Positions 21,991 to 31,618 of a DNA stretch of 64,000 bases are shown piece by piece. How positions within the stretch are numbered: position 1 is the first letter of the stretch; every line of letters begins with the position of its first letter. The position numbers and the translations under genes are program-made. The notes under the pieces were generated by a model, which saw only the letters and a program-made list of their open reading frames with translations, did no database searches and was not told the DNA's origin. Source of the DNA: Cubamyces lactineus (taxonomy: Eukaryota; Basidiomycota; Agaricomycetes; Polyporales; Polyporaceae); the NCBI GenBank assembly GCA_022376465.1, contig JACDTU010000010.1, positions 186,001 through 250,000 of the forward strand. The letters are read 5' to 3'.

Positions 21991-24900
21991 TCAGCCCGTG
22001 AAAACGCGAGCGAGAAGGTATAGCATAGATCCAGTGAATCGCTAAGGTATTCAATGTCAGCTCACAAGCCTCCGGCACGGTTGAGGACACGACGGCACTC
22101 ACGATGATGCTCGTGATGGCGACAAACGCCAAGATGAAGGTCATATACGTCTTCGTCCTGCTGAACGTGTCGTTACCGGAGTCCGTGAAGGTGTTCGCCG
22201 CATCGCCGCCGCCCAAGATAGCGACGAGCAACAGGCCCTACAAAAAGCAGCCACGGTCAGTACGAGTGGGAGTCCGTCTGATCAATATGTAACTCACGTT
22301 CGAGAGGACCCACACTAGCAGGACGTTCGTCCGCACATTTGCGTAGTAGTCTTTGGCGAGCTGCTCCTTCTCCGCCGTGCTGAGGCCTGTGCTCGCCTTA
22401 GCCAGCGGCTTCCGGTTCTTCAAGTTGTCTAGGGCCTCTTCGTAGATGCTGTTTACGTCCGCAGCGTCCGTGGGAACCTCGAGGTCGACCTGCGAGTTGC
22501 TGTTCTGGATGACCGCACCGAGATCCGTGTTAATCTCGTTGTCTTGCTTGGTACCCCATGAGATCTGTGTGTAGCAAGTGTGATCATTACGCCATGGACC
22601 TAGGACGGATCGGGAGGGGCAACTCACATCGTCGAGGTTGGCGAATGCGTAAATTTGCAAGATGTTGATATATGTTGGGGAGAGCAGCATGTAGGGGATG
22701 AAACTCGTGAGCATGTGCCACGGGTCAAAGGCGAGGACGCTTGAGATCGCGTATACTGTCAGTTGTATTTTGAGTGCTACCATTCAACCGATAATAGTTA
22801 GAACACAAACCTCCGTAGGTCATGATGATGCTGAACAACATGATGCGATACGCATCTCCGCCGTGGTAAGCGGCTTGGATAGAGCACATCACGGCACAGA
22901 AGATCACGTAGACCATGAGCACTGCGAAGATGAGTGTAGAGATCTTGTACTTCCATCTCGCACTGGAGTGGGTAAGTCAGAATGTCGGCACTGTACAGAG
23001 CTAAAGCAGATTAGCTTATACTCACGCTTTCGGTTTGTTGCCCATGGAAAACAGGAAGCAGGCGATGACAAGACCAGCCATGAGGAACTATACCGCAAGT
23101 CAGATGCAGTGATAAGAGTATCGCGACGGGATGACGGACCTGAATTACTGCGTTGAAGTAACGAATTCCAGGTATGCCAAATGCTTCACTCTCGAGAGAC
23201 GACGTGAGAATGACCTTGTATCGAAATAACCCGTAAGCAATGTGCTATCGGAAGGTTGCTCATGCAACTCACAAAGAATAGATAAAAGTTGCCCTGTGGA
23301 CACTTGTCAACACCGTACTCTCGTCCGCATGCTCAATGCAGGAGAACTCACGACCGCGAACCAAGCTGCAATTAGGTTGATGACATTGTAAATAGTCTCC
23401 ATGACGAGCATGGCCTTCCTGCCGAAGCTATGGCCAGAACGCAAGATCTGCCCCAAGTGGGCGATAGCATATGTCGCTGCGAAGAATGAACCGTTAAGCC
23501 AGCGACGACGTTGGCTGATGAACTCTGGCAGGGCCTCTGGCACGTCGGTCTCTGCGATAGCGCTCTTGACATACTTCAGGACCCTACATGACTCGGTCAG
23601 ACATCGTTATGTTGGGTGGACCAAGAGCAGACATACCAGTTGGAATTCGCCTTTGCAACAAGCTCGAAACAGAGGATACGCTACAGCAGCGAATTAGCGT
23701 CAACTCAGCAAGCACTCTCCGTTCTACTCACATCCTCGGCGAGATCTAGAGAACGAGCATGAGTGCATGACCTACACTCTCGATCTTTGTGCACTTACAC
23801 ATATTGGACGTGAAGATATCCGTGTCGCGGCCATGAAGGACCTCACCCTTGAAGTATGAGGCGAGCGGGCCAAAACCATACTTGTCGTTCTGTAGAGCGA
23901 TGTACCTATACGCTGAAAAGGCGCCAGGCTACGCAATTCTGCATAAGTACGGGCGGTTGGTGTCAAAAGAGCGTCGCGTACCAAGACACTGATATATCCG
24001 AACAACGACTCCGTCGGCTTGTCAAGAATGTTAGTGATCTTGTACTCGAAGTTTTGAGCCGCCACTGCGGGTACGCGTTAGAATCCGTCCTGGAAGAATG
24101 ATCTGTGGAACAACATACCCAGCGGATTCAATAAGCCACGCCAGTGCTTGCCCTTGTACACAGCGATCTCCCCACATGCACCAGCGACATTTGAGTTTAC
24201 ATCGAACGCCTTCCAGAGATGGTAGATACTCTTGTTGCCCGGACGCGTCCCAACGTCCAGAAGGACACAGACGTTGGGCTGCAGCATCCGCCCAAATGCA
24301 TTGAAGAACCATCTGTGAGAATTGATCTTCTTTTGGTTCTTCTCCTTCATGCAGAAGATTATCTGCGTCGGCACGATGCCCTTGTCGGGATACTTGAAGT
24401 GCAAGTTCTCGTCGAGTCCGAATGTGGTCGTGTACTCGAAGAGATGCGCCGTCACGGGTTTGTTGTTGACCATGTTCTTCATGTGGTCTCCAGGCTGGTA
24501 CACGCCGAGCAGCGTAAGACAGTCCAGCACGCGTGGATGCACCTTCTTTCGTCCGTCTGCAACAATGCAAACGACAACCTGAAGTACACCATATTAGTCT
24601 ATGCACAGTGGACGGCTTTATATGTTCTTACTTTTTTCCATGCGTCTTGGCCCCATGTCCGGGAGTTCTTGCGCGAACACAAGTGTGCAATGTTACGCAT
24701 CACCCCATACATCGTCCGACAGAAAAGAATCTCATCCTCCTAGTCACTCTATGAGTAAAGTCGTCAGCTAATCGATGTAAAATCACGCACATTATACATA
24801 GTAATAACAATAAACAGCTCCGTCGTGCGTCTCATCTCGTTTTGACGCAGGAAGAAGCCTTTCTTCTCAAAGTCATCCGGGTCGCATGTTACCGCGGTGT

Positions 24901-26373
24901 ACCGTGTCTTCATCGTCTCCGGCTCGCCCTTCCGGGGCAGCACCAGCTTCGGCGGTACGGTGAGGTCAAGCACGAGGTTACCGTTCGTCAGCTGGACCCG
25001 TTTCTTGGTCTTGTGCCGCCTCAGTACACGACCTGCAGGAGCAGGTCCAAAGTGCCGCGTTGTCACTGGGGTCTCAGGCTCGGTAAGCGACGCAGAATTT
25101 GTTAGCGAAGCTTTCTCTGCGTCCACTGGCTCGGACTGAGCACGCGTGCGAGAGAACAAGGGAGACTGGTACGTGATGTCCTGGCCGCTCTGTTCATTCG
25201 TGGAGACTTGTGAGAGCGGGCGACGTTGGGGGGAGGGTGTATACCCGGTGTAGTGCACACTCCCGTCTCCACCGATCTGGTAGTCTTCGTCATCGACTGC
25301 AGGCGTTGGCGAACGCGACCGAGGCGGGCGATACGACGGACGAGAGAATGCACCCGACGCGTATGCCTCGGTGTCATGCCTGAAGTGGTCAATGGTGGTG
25401 TCCGAAGGATACATGCCTGAGTATGGACGCTCTTGACCTCCTTGGGTCCATCCGGTGGTATTAGACGGAACTGAGGTGACTGCACTATATGCAGAGACCG
25501 GACGGGACGGCGCAGCCCATGACGTACGTTCTGGAGTGTGATATGCCAGGTGGGGGTCATAATAACTAGACTGAGACGTGTTTTGAGCAACGAGTGCTGG
25601 CGGTTGATGAGGCGGCGGTTGGGGGATGGGTTGGTGGTAATATACAGGCGCTTGAGAGTCGGCGAAGGGATCCTCTTCAGGAGCCTGGTACATGCCGTTC
25701 CAATCTAGTGGCTCGCCGGAGTTAATGGTAGGGAGCGGACCATACTCGATGGCTCGTTGTCTATGGTAAGAACCAAGTCAGCGTCAATCATACCACAACT
25801 TGTCAGGTCAACGTGGAATGAGAGACGATAGTGTCAACCTCCGTTCAGCGGTCTCCGACTTGAATCATGTAAAAACGTAGTATTGTAGTAGCATACACGC
25901 TTACTGCCACCATCTTTTTGGAAACCGTCATACATAATAGAAATGGTTATGCAGGGGACCACAGTATCACGATACCATGCACGCATTTATCTCACATGCG
26001 ACGACCAGAAAGAAGTTTAAGCATCATCGTTTTCCACATACCTTTGTCCTACAATCGTTATCCCTGAGCTAGAGGTGGAGCTGTGCCTCGAAAGCGTAGC
26101 CTCCTCTCCAGCAAGCGAGCCCTCCTCTGAAGCCTCAGGGACTGGCGGTAATGATGGCTGGCGAGCAGGAGAGGTCCTCGGGGCAGAGAAGCGTTGTTGA
26201 ACGGAGGAGACCGCAGCATCAATCTTGTCATAGTCAAAGCTAGAGTCCAGAGATGGGAGAGGAGCATCGGAGAGCGCATATCGCATGATGGAGGAACGAA
26301 CAGGGGGAGCGTCATCGTCGTTGTCGTCGTTGAGCGGGGTATAGAATGTGTTGGGTTTCCGTCGCGCAGCCAT
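21991..26373 (-). CDS. Chitin synthase, division 1 (GT2)
   Basis: Integral membrane enzyme that makes chitin from UDP-GlcNAc for the cell wall. Exon 1 (26373-26042) starts [16 protein letters not shown] and joins in phase to exon 2 at 25760 across a 281-nt intron. The N-terminal 280 residues are disordered and Pro/Ser-rich. Then come [20 protein letters not shown], the GT2 catalytic region with AEDRILCFEL, and the signature [11 protein letters not shown]. At least six hydrophobic segments follow (such as [32 protein letters not shown]). The last exon ends [16 protein letters not shown] with TGA at 21991-21993. Lack of myosin or cytochrome-b5 domains and the N-terminal layout fit classes I-III; exact class is not decided. 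About a dozen short introns cut the catalytic and membrane parts. Confidence 0.93.
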
Positions 26374-27332
26374 GATGAACGTCGTACGAGGTAGGTCGTT
26401 TGATGGTTTAGTAAGGGATCGCAGGTGAGAAGACGAGGAACATGGAGGCCGAGTCGAAGCCCTGAGCCGCGCGCAGCAGCTAGCAAGCTTTCCAACTTCC
26501 CAGACGCGTCTCTCGTTACAACGTCACGTGGTCGCGACGCGTCTCACAAACACGACCATACAGAGTAGTGCCTACGCCACAAGGTCATTGCTGGTAGTAT
26601 GTACTACTTGGGTGCTACTACATCCCCTGATAGCCATCGCAACCCGACCTCCGTTATGACCCATGGTCTGGTCAGTACAGTGGTATGAGGGCCATATACT
26701 GGGGGAACATGTCTCGATTTCTGAGTAGTGTCGTAAACCTTCATAACTTCAGCGCTTCAGCACTTACACCGGCACAAGCTAGAACTGATACAGATTCGGT
26801 TGAGCATTGATTCACTTATTGCCGTAGTCCTCACTCCTCATGCAGATCCCGGAGCGACCGGTGATGATCGCGGCCGCCAATTGGAGGTTCGAAGGTTTTC
26901 AGCGGCCTTGACGCGTCCCGGAAAACACGATATGGGTTCGTAACGTCCGCTATCGCCGGACACGACCATGTCCTCAGTACACGCCATTCGACTAAGACAT
27001 TAGTACAGGGCAAATCATCTGGAGAGGATATAGCGATGAGGTGACCGCTAGGCTCAGAACGGCAGCGCGGCGTATTGGGAGCACATGCCGAACTAAGTGC
27101 CTGACCGTTAGCATCTCACGACTGCCACTTCTTGTCTTGCACAGTGATGCGAACTACGAAGACTTGGCAGGTGTCCGACGATAGGGTCCTCGATCCTGTC
27201 TCCACGGATCGCGAAGAGTCTCCCCGGGAATCGACTGCTCGAGACCGATGGGCACGAGCGGTACAAAAGGAAGCCGAGGAAGGGCGCCGCCGGGTCAACT
27301 AAGGTATCTCACCTACAGTGTATCCGCTCATC
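26374..27332. other. Gene-poor stretch, start of the 5-kb accessory island
   Basis: About 960 bases upstream of chitin synthase. The only coding-like signal is a possible terminal exon at 27147-27302, listed separately. Around 26850-26945 a short frame (RQLEVRRFSAALTRPG) also looks coding but runs into a stop. Nothing else can be supported. Confidence 0.45.
27147..27302 (+). CDS. Possible terminal exon or relic, unrecognised
   Basis: A 51-codon frame preceded by a good acceptor (CTTGCACAG, ending at 27144) encodes a charged, helix-prone C-terminus (RDRWARAVQKEAEEGRRRVN) before TAA. Its composition looks coding, but I found no convincing upstream exons and no family. It may be the tail of a decayed gene. 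Confidence 0.25.
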   Translation: MRTTKTWQVSDDRVLDPVSTDREESPRESTARDRWARAVQKEAEEGRRRVN

Positions 27333-27482
27333 ATGCAACTCGCCAAGAGCTTCTTCGCCGTCGCCGTTCTTGTTACCGCCCTGGTTGCGGCAGCACCTAG
27401 CCCCACCATCGAAGAAGCACGCGTTCACTGTGTGTGCATCGTCGACCCTTGCCCTTGCGCGAGCTATGTGAGCTCCGCATAA
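27333..27482 (+). CDS. Very small secreted Cys-rich peptide (C-x6-C family, copy 1)
   Basis: A 49-residue frame. MQLAKSFFAVAVLVTALVAA is a clear signal peptide. The short mature part reads PSPTIEEARVHC and then CVCIVDPC, followed by PC and a short tail. Spacing of the first and third Cys is C-x6-C, as in the peptides at 29700 and 30924. A GTGAGC donor inside the last codons and a TAG acceptor at about 27557 would allow an alternative tail ending near 27604. No TATA box is close. The function is unknown; the signal peptide and Cys loop suggest a secreted disulfide peptide. Confidence 0.45.
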   Translation: MQLAKSFFAVAVLVTALVAAAPSPTIEEARVHCVCIVDPCPCASYVSSA

Positions 27483-29151
27483 GGGGATATCTGATACCAA
27501 GGTCAGTGAACAATGTGAACGGCGAGCATTCGAATACTAAAGCGTTGCTCTTGATGTAGAACAAGATGGCACTGGAGACGAGAAGGGTAGCGTTAGGAAT
27601 ATAGTTCAAGTTGGAAGCCATGTTTGTCTCACTTGCCGCTCATACAATATCACCGAGTGTACGAAGTTGAGCTGTCGCCTCGAGCCTTCGGCGACAGCCT
27701 TCTGCAGCTCGCCTGCCAAACTCTGAGCATGCACTCGCCCCGGATCACTGGAACAAGAATCAAACTACCAGCGTTAGCTAACCGAAGAGTGGTAACCAAA
27801 ATACCGCTCACATACAGAACCGTCTAGTTTCAATATTCGAACAAGGTGGCCGGGGGTTTCACCTCTCCTTCGTGGCACTTCGGTACCAGACGGGCCCATG
27901 CTTCGACCGGCGTACTACGTTTCATTGGTAGAGCACAACTCTATCCGCGCTGGCAGGAGCGCGCTCGAGACTACAGTATCTTTCGGGGTTCTCAGGTCTG
28001 TCATCGGATCGGACACGAGACCGGGCCATACCTGTATCGCTTGCTAAAAATATTACTGCCAGTGAAAGCAGAATCAAGTTACGGTTGAGATCCAGAACGC
28101 ACCATGTAGATCTTCGGCGGTATCCCCAAGCCAGCGTCCATACCAGATGCCTCTGCTTGCCTGGGGTTTAATGTGTACGGAGCAGCGTCCACCGTTGAAC
28201 ACGCATCCTGTCTCGGGGCATAGCCCAAGAAGTGGGTTTTATATCCTTTCCAAGCCAATGACTCGAACCACATGACGCTTGAAACATAGCAGTCACGTCG
28301 GTGAAGTACTATGGCACGAAGAACAAGTATTCACTTGGATTCCTTCAAAGCGCGCGGTTGTTTGTGGATAGAAGCAAGTCGCGGTGTAGCGCCGCGAAGG
28401 TGACATCCAGCGGTCGCGGTCTTCTCGTCGTCTATGAGCAGACCTAGGGATCTGAGAAAGATCACCCAAACAGAGCGAAGGGGGAGCGGCTCGACTTCGG
28501 CGTCAGCGGCCAAGGCGCTCAATGCTTTCTGATCCACGGTCATCGACCGCAGGCTTCGGGAAGGCGCGGTAGGGTCGAGCAGGAACAATGTCGCTTGAAC
28601 AAGCTGGTTCTGTGATGTTCCAAATGATTCTGAACTCACGATACCTTCCGTCTTGCGTCCGCCTATCAGGCTATGGTATCTCCTCCGACTGCCTAGCAAC
28701 GTTTACTAGACAGAGGGCGAGCGCCGAACTTGTGCAGCACGATGTCCGGAGTTTGCTTCCGGGATTAGGAGAGATGAGCTTCTCATTGCGAATGGCATTG
28801 AGGCAGCTGTGACAGCATTAACATGCATTACAAACGCGCTGAGAGATTGTCCTGAATGAGGCTCACTTGATCGCTTGTTGACTGCACCCTGACGTTCGCG
28901 AGAGTGCCGGCGACAGCTTCGGGATTAGTTATGACGGTGTATGCACAGGCACTAAAGCGCCCTCCAAGCGGTTCCTGCGCCCACCTGTCATTGCGATAAT
29001 GGTGGGAGTGAGTATCTGGATGGCTCCATGAGGGTCAAGAACCTGCTTACTTTGGCCCGTACGACATACCCCAATGCCTTTGCCTGAAATCCTATTCAGC
29101 TGGCGCTGGAAGCATACCTGCCTCAACCATCCTACCATATCCGGAAGTACA
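27483..29151. other. Gene-poor stretch
   Basis: About 1.7 kb with no gene I can support. A minus-strand frame at 28699-28331 (122 codons, containing MTVDQKALSALAADAEVEPL) has coding-like composition but no recognisable family. On the minus strand near 28240 the sequence GATATAAAACC resembles a TATA box, but no good frame follows it. Confidence 0.4.
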
Positions 29152-29317
29152 ACGTGCAAATCGTCAGATAGTTCGTTATACTCATTGCCTTCGCCGCCTC
29201 GGTCGTAGCCGCGTGAGGAGGTGGACCCCGACCATAGGGCCTAGCCCTACCGCACGAGCCGAAGCGACTATCTGGGCGGCAACTCCCTCGTGCAGTGGCC
29301 GCACTCTGATTTGGTAG
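29152..29317 (+). pseudogene. Decayed copy of the C-x6-C secreted peptide gene (copy 2)
   Basis: Aligns by eye with the open gene at 29700. Where that has the start codon, this has ACG (29152-29154). The stretch GCCGAAGCGACTATCTGGGC here matches GCCGAAGCGACCATATGGCC there with three differences. The signal-peptide part contains stops and frame changes. At the 3' end CTCGTGCAGTGGCCGC resembles the CTTGTAGTGGCGACC of the copy at 30924, and the second Cys codon reads TGG. It cannot make an intact peptide. Confidence 0.5.
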
Positions 29318-29643
29318 AGGCCACATCGGTTGTACCTTGGAACCGTAAGTCGAACAAGGTGGCGCAGACGGTGAGACCATTCGACGACAGATATTGACAG
29401 TTGAACTGACGTCTTGTGATCACCAGATAACCGGCATTGGAGAGGAACAGTACACCCGCTATGGGGTAATAGTGTTCACATCGAGCACATAGCGGCCGAT
29501 ATGACGTGCATGTCGAGTGTCTGGGAGGAATGTACACGGTGTTCACCCAAACGTCGTGATCGGTTGTTTGACGGCTCTTGGGCGTAGACGAATCCATTGG
29601 ATGCGACGAGGGCCCAACGGGAGTCGAGATGCCTCTAGTATAC

Positions 29644-29650
29644 TATAAAA
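29644..29650 (+). promoter_or_regulatory. TATA box of secreted peptide gene copy 3
   Basis: TATAAAA lies 50 bases upstream of the ATG at 29700 with a short A/C-rich leader, as in strongly expressed fungal genes for secreted proteins. This supports the small frame being a real gene. Confidence 0.6.
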
Positions 29651-29699
29651 CGACCACAGCATTCGCATTCGATACCAATAAACAAACCCAGCGCTCACC

Positions 29700-29906
29700 A
29701 TGTGGTTCTTCAGCCAGATCATCGCACTCACCGTCCTCTTCGCCGCTCCTATCATCGCTTATCCGGGTGGAGGACCTACTATACAACCAGGGCCCGCCGC
29801 CAGGGCCGAAGCGACCATATGGCCCGGAAACCTTGGGCCTCGCAATGTAGAAGCGCGCTGCGTAGGCGGCCCGCCCAAATGCCTGCCGCCTCTTCAGGAG
29901 TATTAA
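29700..29906 (+). CDS. Small secreted peptide (C-x6-C family, copy 3)
   Basis: A 68-residue frame. MWFFSQIIALTVLFAAPIIA is a signal peptide. The mature part is rich in Gly, Pro and Ala (YPGGGPTIQPGP, ARAEATIWPG), then RNVEARCVGGPPKCLPPLQE with a two-Cys loop C-x6-C near the end. A TATA box sits 50 bases upstream. A decayed copy lies about 550 bases upstream in the same orientation and an open relative about 1.2 kb downstream, so this is a local family. No known toxin, hydrophobin, pheromone (no CaaX end) or enzyme signature is visible. The function is unknown. Confidence 0.6.
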   Translation: MWFFSQIIALTVLFAAPIIAYPGGGPTIQPGPAARAEATIWPGNLGPRNVEARCVGGPPKCLPPLQEY

Positions 29907-30178
29907 CTGAGCACCTACATTCTCCGAGAGGTCAGGAGCCTATACGTGATGTTCTATGTCGTAACGCTCACCAGTGCGACGTCTTGCATATTCTGTTCTT
30001 CAGGGCATATCTCTGTGGGATGATAGGCCGTAAAGGGTGTTAGCGAGGTTCGGGTGCATGATGCATACTATAGTAGTTTCATAGCCCTATCGCTTGGGAA
30101 GTGGCTATATCCTTCAGGGATGTCAGTAGGAATGCAGAGAAAACGGAATGTGGTTGATCATACGTTGTTACCGTGGAT

Positions 30179-30559
30179 TCATGGGGTCGATGCGTCCACG
30201 TCAACGTAATACTCAGACATGGCAACGTCGTGCAGGTTTATTCTGGCGCCCAGGATGAGACGGTCGACAAGATTCTTGACAATGCGGAGAATTCGTAGCA
30301 CCGGACGACATGAACGTCTCCTAATGCATACGCCGTGCATGCTAGCAGATACAACAAGGTTAGCCAATGGCAGCTCGACTGAGAAATGACGTACCGACGA
30401 GGAGAGAAGCAGTACTTCCGCCACGTGTGCAATGCGTTGTGACGTGAGTGCGGTATAGAGAAGTCCTGGGATGTGGCTATCAGCGATGTCGACGGGGGCT
30501 TTGTCAGTGCACGCGCAGCATCCGAATACACCATGACGACGCCCAAGAGCACGCAACAT
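30179..30559 (-). pseudogene. Probable relic of a DUF6534-like membrane protein
   Basis: A minus-strand frame ending at 30179 has a C-terminus (LGARINLHDVAMSEYYVDVD) resembling the end of DUF6534-type seven-helix proteins common in mushrooms, where (from memory) LxKLYxNSLLAxLNAR is typical. Upstream, DIADSHIPGLLYTALTSQR fits the preceding helix, but the segment between is interrupted: hydrophobic stretches (CHWLTLLYLLACTAYALG) lie in another frame. The N-terminal helices are not found. Read as a truncated, frame-broken relic. The family assignment is from memory of the pattern and is uncertain. Confidence 0.3.
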
Positions 30560-30923
30560 GGCCGTTCACCGGCGCATCATATACGCTACGTCATGACAGC
30601 GGCGACTGTCAGTCTATACAGAGTGAGCTACCTGAAGGCAGAAGTGACTAGAGGATACTGCATGGATGCAATTGGAAGAATGCGGTCTGGCGCAGCTCTG
30701 GGGGCCAATCAGTTCGAACCATCTTGGTAATGCCATTCGTGTGCGCTCCGTCCTCTGTAGCAATACGTCAATTCGGCTGCATTCATGAAAGTAGATTATG
30801 GCCCATTCGGTCACCTTGTGCGATAAGGACGGATGATGGTTTATTGAAGCGACATCGTCGTATCCGGCTATTCGTAAAGGGGAGGTCATACTCTTCCGGT
30901 ACAGTATCAAGCTCGAGAGCGTC

Positions 30924-31082
30924 ATGGACTTCTTCGACAACCTCCTAGTGGTCATTACAGTCCTGATGACATCACTGACTGTGGCCGCGTCGCCTATGGC
31001 CAGGCCGGATGCTATTCCTTGTAGTGGCGACCCGATTTATTGCGCGGCCCCTGCGCAGAACTGGTTCTATTATGAGCCGTGA
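30924..31082 (+). CDS. Small secreted peptide (C-x6-C family, copy 4)
   Basis: A 52-residue frame. MDFFDNLLVVITVLMTSLTV, ending near AAS, is a signal peptide. The mature part is ARPDAIPCSGDPIYC followed by an aromatic tail (NWFYYEP). The loop CSGDPIYC has the same spacing and a G-x-P core like CVGGPPKC of the copy at 29700. GTGAGT overlaps the stop codon and could be a splice donor, so a longer product is possible. No TATA box is evident upstream. The function is unknown. Confidence 0.45.
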   Translation: MDFFDNLLVVITVLMTSLTVAASPMARPDAIPCSGDPIYCAAPAQNWFYYEP

Positions 31083-31618
31083 GTTGGTCAGATAGTCGCC
31101 AGACAGTGTCTAGCTTGGGAGGCTCACAAGTATAGCATTAGCTTCGAGGGGAAGCAGGGAGAACGCCACACGATGGAGCAGCGCTGCGTACGTCAGAGGG
31201 TGTATCCGGGTAGTAGGCCTTCCGGTTGTAAATCCCCCAGATCTCATGCATCATGTCGCAGTCCTTGTGCCGACTGTCTTCGTATGGCGCGATACAGTTA
31301 ATCCCGCAATATGAGTACTAATAGTTAAGCAGCACTCTCGACGGTAGATATCGATGGTAACGCGTGCACATACGTGGCTGAGAGACATAGGATTGCCAGC
31401 ATATACAGTACATCAGCATGAAACTAGTCTGCGCACTGACAAGAGAGATGGCAAGGCGCCGAGCTTGAGCGCACGCTTGCAAGGTGGATGCCACGATCAC
31501 GTGCAGAGCGCGTAGAACGCTCGTCCAATCGCGTCAGTCACTGCCCCTGCACTCTGCACTCACGACCAGGCGAGTTGACGCTACTGGGGCTCGCATGCGT
31601 CGATACTAGGCCGTCGCT
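31083..31618. other. Intergenic before the CE9-like gene
   Basis: About 540 bases without a supportable gene. Contains the 5' flank of the amidohydrolase gene and possible spliced downstream sequence of the peptide gene ending at 31082. Confidence 0.45.

Noticed and set aside
27333..27482. Mating pheromone precursor
   Set aside because: The peptide has an N-terminal signal sequence and does not end in a CaaX box, and no STE3-type receptor lies in the window.
27926..27965. tRNA-like TTCATTGGTAGAGC
   Set aside because: The D-arm-like string is not followed by a pairing anticodon stem or a T arm at the right distance.
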